A stretch of 64,000 nucleotides of DNA from JAYPHU01 sp038127535. GTDB taxonomy: Bacteria > Pseudomonadota > Alphaproteobacteria > Rhodospirillales > UBA2165. Of the stretch, positions 23,898 through 32,888 are shown one piece after another. Positions within the stretch are counted from its first letter, which is position 1, and each line of letters opens with the position of its first letter. The position numbers and the translations under genes are program-made. Where the stretch lies: assembly GCA_038127535.1 (NCBI GenBank), contig JAYPHU010000020.1:5963-69962 (forward strand), in the 5' to 3' direction. Under the pieces are notes generated by a model. That model searched no databases. It saw nothing but the letters and a program-made list of their open reading frames with translations, and was not told where the DNA came from.

Positions 23898-26213
23898 ATG
23901 GACGACAAGCTCAATGCGGAAACCGAGAAACTTCGCGACGACGCGATTGAATACCACCGCTATCCGACACCGGGCAAAATCTCGGTCACGCCGACCACGG
24001 CGCTGGCCAACCAGCGGGACCTGTCTCTCGCCTACTCGCCGGGCGTCGCCTATGCCTCCACACTTATCGAAGAGAACCCGGCGGAAGCCGCCAATGTGAC
24101 CGCGCGGGGCAATCTGGTGGCGGTGATCTCCAACGGCACGGCCGTGCTGGGCCTCGGCAATATCGGCGCGTTGGCCTCCAAGCCGGTGATGGAAGGCAAG
24201 GGCGGGCTGTTCAAGAAGTTCGCCGGCATCGACGTGTTTGATATCGAGGTGAATGAGACCGATCCGGACAAGCTGGTCGATATCATCACCGCGCTGGAGC
24301 CCACATTCGGCGGCATCAATCTGGAAGATATCAAAGCCCCCGAATGTTTCGAGGTCGAGGAAAAGGTTAAACAGCGGGTGCAGATACCGGTCATGCACGA
24401 TGACCAGCACGGCACGGCCATTATCGTGGCCGCCGCAGTGGTCAATGCCTTGGAGATCGTCGGCAAAAAAATCGAAAACGTGACTCTCGCCTGCAACGGA
24501 GCCGGCGCGGCGGCCTTGGCCTGTCTGGATTTGCTGCTCACTCTCGGGTTGAGGAAAGAGAACATCATCATGTGCGATTCCCAGGGCGTCGTGCATGCGG
24601 AACGGAAAGGTCTCGGCAATCAGTACAAGGCGCGGTTCGCGGCCAAGACCAAAGCGCGGTCTTTGGGCGATGCGATCAATGGCCGGGATATTTTCCTAGG
24701 CGTCTCCGTCGGCGACACGGTGACCGTGGACATGGTCAAAACCATGGCGGATAAGCCGATCATCATGGCACTCGCCAACCCGGATCCGGAGATTCGCCCA
24801 GAGCTCGCACGTGAAGCTGATCCGGATGCGATCATCGCCACCGGGCGCAGCGACTATCCCAACCAGGTAAACAACGTGCTTTGTTTCCCCTTCATGTTCC
24901 GGGGCGCGCTCGACGTTGGCGCGACGACGATTAACGACGAGATGAAGGCGGCTTGCGTGCATGCCCTGGCGTCTCTGACGAAAGCGGAATCCGACGAGAC
25001 CGTGGTCCAGGCCTATGGACTGTCGGAATTGAAGTTCGGACCTGACTATGTGATCCCCAAACCGTTTGATCCCCGGCTGTTGTCCCATGTGGCGCCGGCG
25101 GTGGCGAAGGCGGCGATGGACTCCGGCGTGGCCACCCGGCCGATTGAGGATTTCGACGCCTACAAGGAAAAGCTAAACGAGTTTGTCTTTAAGTCGGGCA
25201 ACGCCATGCGGCCCCTGTTTGAACAGGCGCGGACCGATCCCAAACGGATCGCTTATGCGGAAGGGGAATCCCAGCGGGTGCTACGCGCGGTTCAACAGGC
25301 CGTGGATGAGGGGATTGTAAAACCTATTCTCATCGGCCGGCGTAGCGTCATTGAGATGCGCATCGAACAATTGGGCCTGCGGCTCAAGCCCGACGAGGAT
25401 TTCGAGATCGTCGATACGGATTTTGATGATCGCTACCGGGAATATTGGGAACACTATCATTCGATCAAGCGGCGGGAAGGTGTGTCCATTAACGAAGCCC
25501 GCAAGCTTCTGCGCACCAACACCACGGTGATCGCCGCATTGCTGGTCGCCAGGGGCGAGGCGGACGCTATGCTGTGCGGGTGTCAGTCCCGCTACCGGGA
25601 ACATCTCCATCACATCTTTTCCATCATCGGCTTGAAGGAGAATGTGGAGCGGTCCGGCGCGCTGGTCATGCTGATCACCGACCGGGGCACATTCTTTATT
25701 TGCGATCCGTATGTGAATCCCGGCCCGACGGCCGAACAGATTGCGCAATTTACCGTGCTGGCGGCGGAAACCGTTCGCCGCTTCGGGATCGAGCCCAAGG
25801 CGGCCATGCTGTCACACTCTAACTTCGGCACATCCATCCTGCCCACCGCGCAAAAAATGCGCGAAGCGGTGCAACTAGTCCGGGAGATGGACTCCAGCTT
25901 CGAGGTCGAGGGCGAGATGCACGCCGATGCGGCGCTGCGGGAAGAACTGCGGGGCCCTTTGATGGGGGAAACCAGCCTAACCGGCCAGGCAAATCTGCTG
26001 GTGATGCCGTCTCTGGATGCGGCGAATATCTCTTACAATTTGCTGCGCATCCTGTCGGGCGGTATTTCTATCGGACCGATGCTACTGGGCTTGAAGCGCC
26101 CGGCGCATATCCTGCAGGAATCGGTGACCACCCGCGGCATCCTCAACATGACCGCCGTCGCGGTGGTCGAGGCGCAAAGCGCCACCGATCAGGAACTGCC
26201 GTTCGGGAAGTAA
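23898..26213 (+). CDS. maeB: NADP-dependent malic enzyme with phosphotransacetylase-like domain
   Basis: A 771-residue two-domain protein. The N-terminal malic enzyme part (about residues 1-430) converts malate to pyruvate plus CO2, with LAYSPGVAYAS near 38, the catalytic region GIDVFDIEVNETDPDKLVD and the nucleotide-binding LACNGAGAAALACLDLL near 197. The C-terminal part (about 440-770) resembles phosphate acetyltransferase and serves as a regulatory domain in known MaeB proteins. The ATG at 23898 has GGGAGG 5 nt upstream. Divergent from argG. Confidence 0.94.
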   Translation: MDDKLNAETEKLRDDAIEYHRYPTPGKISVTPTTALANQRDLSLAYSPGVAYASTLIEENPAEAANVTARGNLVAVISNGTAVLGLGNIGALASKPVMEGKGGLFKKFAGIDVFDIEVNETDPDKLVDIITALEPTFGGINLEDIKAPECFEVEEKVKQRVQIPVMHDDQHGTAIIVAAAVVNALEIVGKKIENVTLACNGAGAAALACLDLLLTLGLRKENIIMCDSQGVVHAERKGLGNQYKARFAAKTKARSLGDAINGRDIFLGVSVGDTVTVDMVKTMADKPIIMALANPDPEIRPELAREADPDAIIATGRSDYPNQVNNVLCFPFMFRGALDVGATTINDEMKAACVHALASLTKAESDETVVQAYGLSELKFGPDYVIPKPFDPRLLSHVAPAVAKAAMDSGVATRPIEDFDAYKEKLNEFVFKSGNAMRPLFEQARTDPKRIAYAEGESQRVLRAVQQAVDEGIVKPILIGRRSVIEMRIEQLGLRLKPDEDFEIVDTDFDDRYREYWEHYHSIKRREGVSINEARKLLRTNTTVIAALLVARGEADAMLCGCQSRYREHLHHIFSIIGLKENVERSGALVMLITDRGTFFICDPYVNPGPTAEQIAQFTVLAAETVRRFGIEPKAAMLSHSNFGTSILPTAQKMREAVQLVREMDSSFEVEGEMHADAALREELRGPLMGETSLTGQANLLVMPSLDAANISYNLLRILSGGISIGPMLLGLKRPAHILQESVTTRGILNMTAVAVVEAQSATDQELPFGK

Positions 26214-26259
26214 GGTGGTTTTGGACAGGGAAGGGCCGCCGGCTTTCGAGCCGTCGGGA

Positions 26260-27467
26260 TCATTCGGATTTTTCGATTTCGGCGAGTTGCTGTTTGAGTT
26301 GCCGGGCGGCGAGGGCATATCCCTCGTCCGAGCCGTCGATGAAATGAATATGTTCACTCTCTTCGAGGCTAAACAGTGAGCACATCATCAGCGCGCTGTC
26401 CGATTGGTGGAGTCCGTACATAACTTTGTTTTGGGATCGAAAGTATGAAAGAACCCCGTCGATGGCCCTGACTTCTTCGGTGGTACAGTCGAAAACCATG
26501 CGAAGCGTATCGTCGAAGCGCCGGTAGTCTGAATTTTCCCTGAGCTCTTGACGATAGACGGGCGCATCGTAGCCGCCGCCGCTCAAATCAAATTTTTCCA
26601 AAAGAAATTGTATAAAACTGTTCCAGTAGAGCCAGAGTAACCGGCGCCAATAGCTCTGCTCGCCTTTTGTTGCCAGTGCCTCTGCTTTTAGCCCCTTCGG
26701 CGGCCATCGAAAGACCATGTTCTCCACCTTGACGGGCCGATACTCATTCGGGTCCGCCCCAAAGACCTCACCCAGGCGTGCGAGTACTTCCCGGTAGCGA
26801 TGGGTCAAATCTTCATCATATTCATCAACTACTTTGACCAGAATGCTAAGGATAACGCCGCGCTGTGTCATAAGTGGTTCCCACCGGCACGACAGCCCTT
26901 CAAGATCGGGCTCTTGGTCGGTGAGTTCGTCGAAAACAAATAGCCCAATGACCCGTCGTCCGACTTGATCAATTTGTCTGCGACGGATACGCCGCCGGCG
27001 GCTAACATGGCAAGGTGGTTTCCGAGGCTCAGACAGTATTTAGCGACCAGGACGTCCACGCCATCTTTGCGCAGGTCCGCCAGGGGTGCCGCGCCGACCC
27101 TTAAGTTGAGGCAGAAGCCATCATGCGCAAAATTTCGAGTGCTCATGAGGGCTTCCCTGACCCGCGGACGCGCGCCCGAGGGGACAACAAACGTTGTGCC
27201 ATCCCCGCCGAAGGTATACGGAATTTCATCGGTGCGGGTGACGTTTAACACGGCTGATATGGATGCCGCACCTATCATGTTTGCGTCTTTGTATTTTCCC
27301 GCTTCGATGGCGACGGTGGACCCTCCGACATCGGTGATCATTACCGACCAATCATCCGGTACGGGTTTGTATCTTGAAAGATCGGAAATAAGTTCGAAGT
27401 CGTCGAACTCTTCCAAATCTTCGAAAAACAGTTTATCGCGCGGCTATCGTTCGTTGGGTTGGGTCAT
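26260..27467 (-). pseudogene. DUF3095 family protein, disrupted
   Basis: Two open segments (26868-27416 and 26260-26871) together make one protein of the DUF3095 type. The N-terminal half has KPVPDDWSVMITDVGGSTVAI, GGDGTTFVVPSGARP and DLRVGAAP-like text. The second half continues LEGLSCRWEP and MTQRGVILSIL when read one frame over. There are two lesions: an amber TAG at codon 8 after the natural ATG (27465-27467, stop at 27444-27446), and a one-base frameshift near 26935-26942 within a T-rich stretch. The family resembles nucleotide-cyclase folds, but its function is not known. The gene is probably dead; assembly error would need two independent faults. Confidence 0.78.
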
Positions 27468-27866
27468 CAGACACACCTACCGGGCGATACACGTCAGTCA
27501 GAATTTTTCCAGGATATCGCGTCTCTGATTGTCGTCCAATTCTTATTGGACCGGACCCACGTGTCCGAAGTAACAAATGATGACGTGTTTAGCTCAGGTT
27601 TAGAACGGACTCCCTTCCGGATCGACTGCACCTTCTACCGCGCGGCCTCTCGAGAGATGGAACCCTTTTACCATCCTTTCGTTTCCGGCGTTCAAGGCCT
27701 AAATTGCGCCTTCCCATATCGCGTGCGCTGACCGGGTGGGTCCCGGCCAGCCCACGGATTTACCCGTGTCGAGGCGACGCTCATTATCCAGGCTCACGTC
27801 CATAACAACCAAAGAGTTGCGGTTATCACCGCGGCGACCCTAGCGCAGGCGGTCGGGGCCTGGGGC
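27468..27866. other. Gene-free stretch before the MFS gene
   Basis: This 399-bp region has no recognisable gene. It contains a perfect hairpin GTCCAAT-TCTT-ATTGGAC (27534-27551), directly followed by a second pairing, CGGAC with GTCCG, around CCACGT (about 27553-27568). An open frame of about 90 codons from 27459 gives an unfamiliar protein. In the MFS frame, codons from 27732 up to 27866 are open and read like a first membrane helix but lack a normal start. The region may be the scar of lost sequence between two damaged genes. Confidence 0.5.
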
Positions 27867-28982
27867 ATGTTCGTCTACACCGCCGGCGCCACTGCGATCG
27901 CCGCCGATTTAGAGGTTTCGGCGACCTATATCGGGTACCAGATCGGCATCGCGTATTTCGCGGCGACCCTCTGCACTCTCTATTCCAGCAGCATCACGCG
28001 CCGCATCGGCTGCATCCAATCCCTGGCTGCCGCCATGGCCCTGGTCTCTATCGGGGCGTCGGCGACAACCGTGTGGCAGCTTTTCGGCATGTTCCTGGGC
28101 TCCGTCATCATGGGGATCGGCTTCGGGCTGATCCCCGCTTCCGCATCGCAAGTGCTGATCTCCGTCACCGACAAGACCAATCGGGCGCTGATCTTCTCCA
28201 TCAAGCAGAGCGGCATTCCGATCGGGGGCCTCTTGGCGGCGCTGACGACGCCTTACTTTGCCGAGGCGTGGGATTGGCGCGGGGCCGGTTTCGCGGTAAG
28301 CCTGAGTTGCCTGGCGATATTTCTGCTGCTGTTTTTAAACCGCCGCCGTTGGATCATCGAAGACACGAGCAAAGGCCCTACCTCCTTAAACCCATTCCTG
28401 CCTCTGTTCGCGCTGCACCGGTCCCGGCGGCTGAACGTCCTCATTCTGATGGCGGTTTGTTATGTCGGCATTCAGATTGTCTGGCTTGCCTTCATGAGCC
28501 CCTTCTATGTGGAGGAGTTGAAAATTTCCCTGGTCGAGGCAGGCTTCTTTCTGGCCATTGTCCAGGTGACCGGTATTTTCGGCCGCATCTTCTGGGGATG
28601 GGTTTCGGATCGGATGGAGGACAATGTCACGCCCATGCTGATGCTTGGCTGGTTGATGATGATCTGTTGCGCCTCCGCATACTTTTTGGGCGGCGATACT
28701 CCATTCGTCCTATTCACGCTGCTCAGTTTTGCGATTGGATTCTCCGCCGTCAGCTGGAATGGCGTTTTTCACGCGGCGCTGATCGAGGTATCGGACCCCG
28801 GTGAAACCGTCTCGGTGATCGCCGGTATGGCGTTTTATGTCTATATTGCCATGTTCGTTTGGCCGGCGCTGTTCGCGCTCCTGATCGAGTGGAGCGGCAG
28901 CTACGTGATGCCGATCACGAGTCTGGTGCTATTCTCAATGGGCGGGATCTATTTTGCCCGGCAGGCAAAGGTGAAGCGTTGA
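27867..28982 (+). CDS. MFS transporter, N-terminus uncertain
   Basis: 371 residues from the ATG at 27867, with about eleven hydrophobic helices and the MFS pattern (SVIMGIGFGLIPASASQVLIS near 79, SIKQSGIPIGGLLAAL near 112, GIFGRIFWGWVSDRMEDN near 235). It is an inner-membrane secondary transporter; the substrate is unknown. The ATG falls inside what should be helix 1. The frame continues upstream to a TGA at 27729 with helix-like codons (VAVITAATLAQAVGAWG) but no ATG, GTG or TTG. The true start may be lost, non-canonical, or displaced by a frameshift, so the protein may be incomplete. Confidence 0.72.
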   Translation: MFVYTAGATAIAADLEVSATYIGYQIGIAYFAATLCTLYSSSITRRIGCIQSLAAAMALVSIGASATTVWQLFGMFLGSVIMGIGFGLIPASASQVLISVTDKTNRALIFSIKQSGIPIGGLLAALTTPYFAEAWDWRGAGFAVSLSCLAIFLLLFLNRRRWIIEDTSKGPTSLNPFLPLFALHRSRRLNVLILMAVCYVGIQIVWLAFMSPFYVEELKISLVEAGFFLAIVQVTGIFGRIFWGWVSDRMEDNVTPMLMLGWLMMICCASAYFLGGDTPFVLFTLLSFAIGFSAVSWNGVFHAALIEVSDPGETVSVIAGMAFYVYIAMFVWPALFALLIEWSGSYVMPITSLVLFSMGGIYFARQAKVKR

Positions 28983-28983
28983 G

Positions 28984-29607
28984 CTAGCTGAAGGGATTCC
29001 CGTCCGGATCAATCGCGCCCTCGAGGGCGCTGACCCGGCTCAGCCAAGTGCTGACATGGGCCCACCTTGCGGTCTCATAGCCGCTGTCGGGCAGGAAGTA
29101 GATTGGCGCAAAGCAGGACAGATCGGCGATGGTCGTCTGATGCGCAGCCAGCCAGTCCCGGTCCGACAAATGTTTATCCATAATGCCGAGAATATGATCG
29201 CAGCGGGCGTGGATTTCCTCGTCGGAGAGCGTGATGGCGTCCGGCCGGCGTACCTTGGCCCGGGCCATCCAGGGGCCCTGATGAATTTCGTTGGCGGATT
29301 TGGACATCCATTCCGCCACCTTCCCCAGGCCCTCCGCGTCAGTCGGCAGCCAGCTCTCACCTCCGTATTTTCGGGCAAGATAGGTCAGGCAGGCGTGGGA
29401 ATCAGCGATCACGTACCGCTCTTCCTCGCCGATGTCCTGCAGGGCGGGCATCTGGCCAAACGGGTTGAGGGATAAAAACGGCTCCCGTTTATGTTCCCCG
29501 TCGTACATGTCGAGCTCCACCAGCTCAAAATCCATGCCCAATATCGACAGGAACAGCCGGACCTTGTAGCCGTTGACGGAACCCATGGTGGCATGCACGC
29601 GGATCAT
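28984..29607 (-). CDS. Glutathione S-transferase family protein
   Basis: A 207-residue GST with the thioredoxin-fold start (TMGSVNGYKVRLFLSILGMDF), NPFGQMPALQD at about residue 53 and IADSHACLTYLARKYG near 70, then a helical C-terminal domain with TIADLSCFAPIYFLPDSG. I start at the ATG at 29607, with AGGAAA 8 nt upstream, rather than in a longer frame that intrudes into gshA. It lies 10 bp after gshA on the same strand, so the glutathione-making and glutathione-using enzymes are probably cotranscribed. Convergent with the MFS gene. Confidence 0.86.
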   Translation of the reverse strand: MIRVHATMGSVNGYKVRLFLSILGMDFELVELDMYDGEHKREPFLSLNPFGQMPALQDIGEEERYVIADSHACLTYLARKYGGESWLPTDAEGLGKVAEWMSKSANEIHQGPWMARAKVRRPDAITLSDEEIHARCDHILGIMDKHLSDRDWLAAHQTTIADLSCFAPIYFLPDSGYETARWAHVSTWLSRVSALEGAIDPDGNPFS

Positions 29608-29617
29608 AGCGGGTTTC

Positions 29618-30979
29618 CTAATACGCCAATTCGGTAAACGCCGGTTCGACCGAGCCGTTCCAGTCGCCGTCGAACTTCGCCAGCAGGTCTTCCGCCGGGG
29701 AGCGGCCTGACTTGGCGATCTCAATCAGGGGATTGAGGAAACTCGTTTCATCATCGCCAGAACTGTCCAGCCGTTTGCGGCGCTGGAGTCCGCCCTTGGC
29801 GATATTCAGCACGTCGATCGCTACGTCCTGCAGTTTGCCGTCCCGAAACGGGGTTTGCAGCGCCATCTTGGACACCCCGTCCCGAAGTGCGGAGATTTCG
29901 GCCACCGACCAATCGGCGACATAGGCTTCAACCTCGGCCAATGCCTGTTGGTCATACAAGAGCCCGACCCAAAAGGCCGGCAGGGCGCATAACCGGTTCC
30001 AGGGTCCGCCATCAGCTCCCCGCATTTCCAGGAAACGTTTCAGCCGCACTTCCGGGAAGGCGGTGGTCATATGGTCTTCCCAATCAGTGATGGTCGGCTT
30101 CTCGCCGGGCAGGGCCGGCAAATCGCCCTTCATGAAGTTCCGGAAAGATTGCCCCGACGCATCAATGTATGTGCCGTCACGGTAAACGAAATACATGGGC
30201 ACATCGAGCATATAGTCCACATAGCGTTCGAACCCGAAATTATCGTCGAAGACAAACGGCAGCATGCCGGTGCGATCCGGATCGGTATCATTCCAAATCT
30301 CGCTGCGAAAGCTCAGGAAACCGTTCTTGCCGCCGTCCCGAAACGGCGAGTTGGCCCAGAGCGCCGTCGCCAGCGGCTGCATGGCCAGGGCGGTGCGGAA
30401 CATGCGCACCATGTTGGCCTCACTGTCAAAGTCGAGGTTGACCTGGACAGTACAGGTGGCCAGCATCATATGGTGGCCCAGCGTGCCTCGCTTGGGCATA
30501 TATTCGCGCATGATCTTGTAGCGGCCCTTGGGCATCCATTCGATCTCGTCCAGCGCACCCTGGGCCAGATAACCGAGGCCGACGAAGCTGACCCCCATCT
30601 CCTCGGCCACTTCCTTAACCTGCTTCAAATGCTCGGTCACTTCGCCGCAGGTTTGGTGAATGGTTTCCAGCGGCGCACCGGAGAGCTCTACCTGACCGCC
30701 GGGCTCAAGGCTGACCGAACTTCCGCCCGGTTTCTTTAGGCCGATGGGATTACCGTTCTCCAGCAGCGGTTCCCAGCCGAACCGGGTCATGCCGTCCAGC
30801 AGCGTGCGGATGCCCTTGGGCCCTTCGTAGCGCAAGGTCTGTAACGTCTTTGGGTCGATGGCGAACTTTTCGTGTTCGGTGCCGATCCGCCATTTCTCCG
30901 GCGGTTTGCAGCCGCTGGCAAGGTAGGCGACGAGGTCGGATTTATCAGAAATGGCAGGGCCGGCGCTGGCAGCGTTCAT
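29618..30979 (-). CDS. gshA: Glutamate-cysteine ligase (plant/alphaproteobacterial type)
   Basis: A 453-residue enzyme that makes gamma-glutamylcysteine, the first step of glutathione synthesis. It belongs to the type found in alphaproteobacteria and plants. Recognisable blocks are WRIGTEHEKFAIDP near residue 31, GGQVELSGAPL near 92, the MPKRGTLGHHMM region near 165 and EMRGADGGPWNRLCALPAFWVGLLYD near 322. The length is standard. gshB is not in the window. The gene is followed by a GST gene and preceded by rsmE and ubiA, an arrangement familiar in this class. Confidence 0.95.
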   Translation of the reverse strand: MNAASAGPAISDKSDLVAYLASGCKPPEKWRIGTEHEKFAIDPKTLQTLRYEGPKGIRTLLDGMTRFGWEPLLENGNPIGLKKPGGSSVSLEPGGQVELSGAPLETIHQTCGEVTEHLKQVKEVAEEMGVSFVGLGYLAQGALDEIEWMPKGRYKIMREYMPKRGTLGHHMMLATCTVQVNLDFDSEANMVRMFRTALAMQPLATALWANSPFRDGGKNGFLSFRSEIWNDTDPDRTGMLPFVFDDNFGFERYVDYMLDVPMYFVYRDGTYIDASGQSFRNFMKGDLPALPGEKPTITDWEDHMTTAFPEVRLKRFLEMRGADGGPWNRLCALPAFWVGLLYDQQALAEVEAYVADWSVAEISALRDGVSKMALQTPFRDGKLQDVAIDVLNIAKGGLQRRKRLDSSGDDETSFLNPLIEIAKSGRSPAEDLLAKFDGDWNGSVEPAFTELAY

Positions 30980-31024
30980 GTTGGACTTTCACTTCGGTAT
31001 AGGGTGATTTTATTTTGATATCCC

Positions 31025-31777
31025 CTAACCGTGACGAATGTTGTAACCCTTCTCGATCCAGTCTCCAGCCACCGCTTGCCAAACCGTCAAGGCGGCAATG
31101 GCCGCCGTTTCGGCCCGCAGTAAGCGCCGACCCATGGATGCTGACGTAACAAAATCCAGTTTTGCGAGAGCGTCAAGCTCCTCGGGCGAAAAACCGCCCT
31201 CGGGCCCAATCATGATGGCGCCCGGCGTACCAGCCTGTACCTGCATGACCTCGGCGATGGGTTTTCCCGCGCCCGTCTCGTTCATTAGGATGATCTGCCG
31301 GTCATCGGGCCATCCGTCGAGAGCCTGGCGCAGGGGTCTTGGTTCTTCAATAGCTGGGATGGAAAGCCGGCCGCATTGCTCCGACGCTTCGCGGGCGATG
31401 GCCGCCAGCCGATCCGCATTGATCCTGTCCGAATTGGTGCGATCGGTGATCACCGGCAACAGCCGGGTGGCCCCCAGCTCTGTCGCCTTCTCGGCGATCA
31501 GATCGACCGGGCCTCGTTTCAAAAGCGCAAACATTAGCCACAAGTCCGGCTCGTCCGGTTGCGGCCTTATTTGCTCTTCCAACGAAAGCCGCACCTCCTT
31601 CTTGCCGGCGGCCGCAATACCGGCCCGCCACTCCCCATCCCGGCCGTTGAACAGCAATACCGTGTCGCCCTCCGACCGGCGCATGACGTTGGACAGATAG
31701 TGGGATTGGCCTTTGTCCAGGGACACTTCTTCGCCGCCGGTGAGCGGCGTATCCACATAGAGCCGGACGTCGCTCAT
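31025..31777 (-). CDS. rsmE: 16S rRNA (uracil-1498-N3)-methyltransferase
   Basis: A 250-residue SPOUT-class methyltransferase acting on U1498 of 16S rRNA. The SAM-binding trefoil knot is seen in MIGPEGGFSPEELDAL near residue 197 and MGRRLLRAETAAIAAL near 222. The N-terminal PUA-like domain includes DKGQSHYLSNVMR. Its ATG overlaps the TGA of the upstream CHASE2 remnant (ATGA), indicating translational coupling that has survived damage to the upstream gene. Confidence 0.95.
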   Translation of the reverse strand: MSDVRLYVDTPLTGGEEVSLDKGQSHYLSNVMRRSEGDTVLLFNGRDGEWRAGIAAAGKKEVRLSLEEQIRPQPDEPDLWLMFALLKRGPVDLIAEKATELGATRLLPVITDRTNSDRINADRLAAIAREASEQCGRLSIPAIEEPRPLRQALDGWPDDRQIILMNETGAGKPIAEVMQVQAGTPGAIMIGPEGGFSPEELDALAKLDFVTSASMGRRLLRAETAAIAALTVWQAVAGDWIEKGYNIRHG

Positions 31778-32409
31778 TTCTCATCCATATGGATCATGGC
31801 GCCTTTGTGCCCCGTTTCCAGGCGTTCAAGGTGAAACTGGATTAGGCGATCGGTGGGAAACGCTGTCGATAGCTCCCAGAAATTTTCCAGGGCCGCCGGG
31901 CCCTCGGCCAGAACAAGGTCGCAGGCATCCAGATAGTGTTGCACCCGGTCGGACTCCATCTCCTCCTTGGTCAGCGCCAGCCCGGTTACCGCCCGGCCCC
32001 TGGCCAAGGCATCGGCTAACAGCAGGTCATGGTCGGGCAGGTTGTCCAGCATTTGCTTCAGTTCCGGCGAGGCTTGCAGCTGCCGGGCCATCTGATTGGG
32101 CGAGGTGCGGTCGGCCTCCGAGAACATCATGTCGAAGGCGATGGAGGCCGCGCCGGCGTCATTCAAGTGGTTGACCAGGTCCGCCAGAACATCCCGCGGC
32201 CAGGGCCATTGGCCGAGAATTTCGATGCTGGCCTCGTCGATATCGACTACCTGGATGGGCACCGGCTTGATCTCCCGCGGACGCCAGCGCTGATAGACGT
32301 CAAACACTGCGTTGCGCACGGTTTCGATTAGGTCAGGCTCTTCCGCACGAATGCCGAGGGCCGCGATCAGGATCGCAGCGGAAACAAGTAGGGGGTAAAA
32401 ACGCATCAT
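31774..32409 (-). CDS. CHASE2-domain protein lacking its cyclase core (internal deletion remnant)
   Basis: 211 residues. A signal-anchor (about residues 4-21) is followed by the front of a CHASE2 sensor domain (VDIDEASIEILGQWPWPRD, HLNDAGAASIAFDMMFSEAD) to about residue 145. The last 55 residues (from about QHYLDACDLVLAEGP to RLETGHKGAMIHMDEK) resemble not CHASE2 but the extreme C-terminal tail of CHASE2 adenylate/guanylate cyclases. An in-frame deletion has probably removed the rest of CHASE2, its membrane helices and the whole cyclase domain. It cannot make cyclic nucleotide. It may persist because its translation couples to rsmE. Confidence 0.6.
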   Translation of the reverse strand: MMRFYPLLVSAAILIAALGIRAEEPDLIETVRNAVFDVYQRWRPREIKPVPIQVVDIDEASIEILGQWPWPRDVLADLVNHLNDAGAASIAFDMMFSEADRTSPNQMARQLQASPELKQMLDNLPDHDLLLADALARGRAVTGLALTKEEMESDRVQHYLDACDLVLAEGPAALENFWELSTAFPTDRLIQFHLERLETGHKGAMIHMDEK

Positions 32410-32568
32410 TACAGGACTATAAACACCAATTGTCTGAATTATCAGTTATTTTCGGGTACATGAGTGAGTGCTCCCTTGTGAACATCGGGGACATGACAGT
32501 TCCCGGCCGCCGGACTATGATCGACCCGATGCGCCAGTAAGGGGCTATAGGGAGGAGATTTCAGCGCC

Positions 32569-32862
32569 ATGACCGACGACGCCATCGCCAAATTGCGGGA
32601 GTACCGGGACAGTATCGACAATATCGATGCGGCTTTGGTGTTTCTCCTTTCCGAACGATTCAAGGTCACCCAGAAGGTCGGTGAGTTTAAAGCGCAGAAC
32701 GAGCTGCCGCCCGCCGACAAGGGCCGGGAAGCGGAGCAGATCAAACGTCTTCGCACCTTGGCGGAAGACGCCAAACTGGACCCTGATTTCAGTGAGAAAT
32801 TCCTCAACTTTATCGTCGAGGAAGTGATCCGAAATCACGAGAAAATTCGGGACGGCGAATAA
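32569..32862 (+). CDS. Chorismate mutase, AroQ type
   Basis: A 97-residue all-helical stand-alone chorismate mutase converting chorismate to prephenate for Phe/Tyr synthesis. The long first helix (LREYRDSIDNIDAALVFLLSERFKVTQKVGEFK) carries the Arg and Lys that bind the substrate, and EVIRNHEKIR forms the last helix. Small cytoplasmic AroQ proteins of this form are usual in alphaproteobacteria. GGAGGAG precedes the ATG. It is divergent from the CHASE2 gene and 27 bp upstream of ubiA. Confidence 0.9.
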   Translation: MTDDAIAKLREYRDSIDNIDAALVFLLSERFKVTQKVGEFKAQNELPPADKGREAEQIKRLRTLAEDAKLDPDFSEKFLNFIVEEVIRNHEKIRDGE

Positions 32863-32888
32863 ATCCCGCCTCGGACCATGGATAGATC

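Noticed and set aside
26868..27000. Programmed frameshifting in the DUF3095 gene
   Set aside because: There is no convincing slippery heptamer plus stimulatory structure, and the early amber codon shows the gene is already broken.
27459..27731. A 90-codon plus-strand gene opposite the DUF3095 start
   Set aside because: It starts with TTG without a ribosome site and the protein shows no family or domain pattern.
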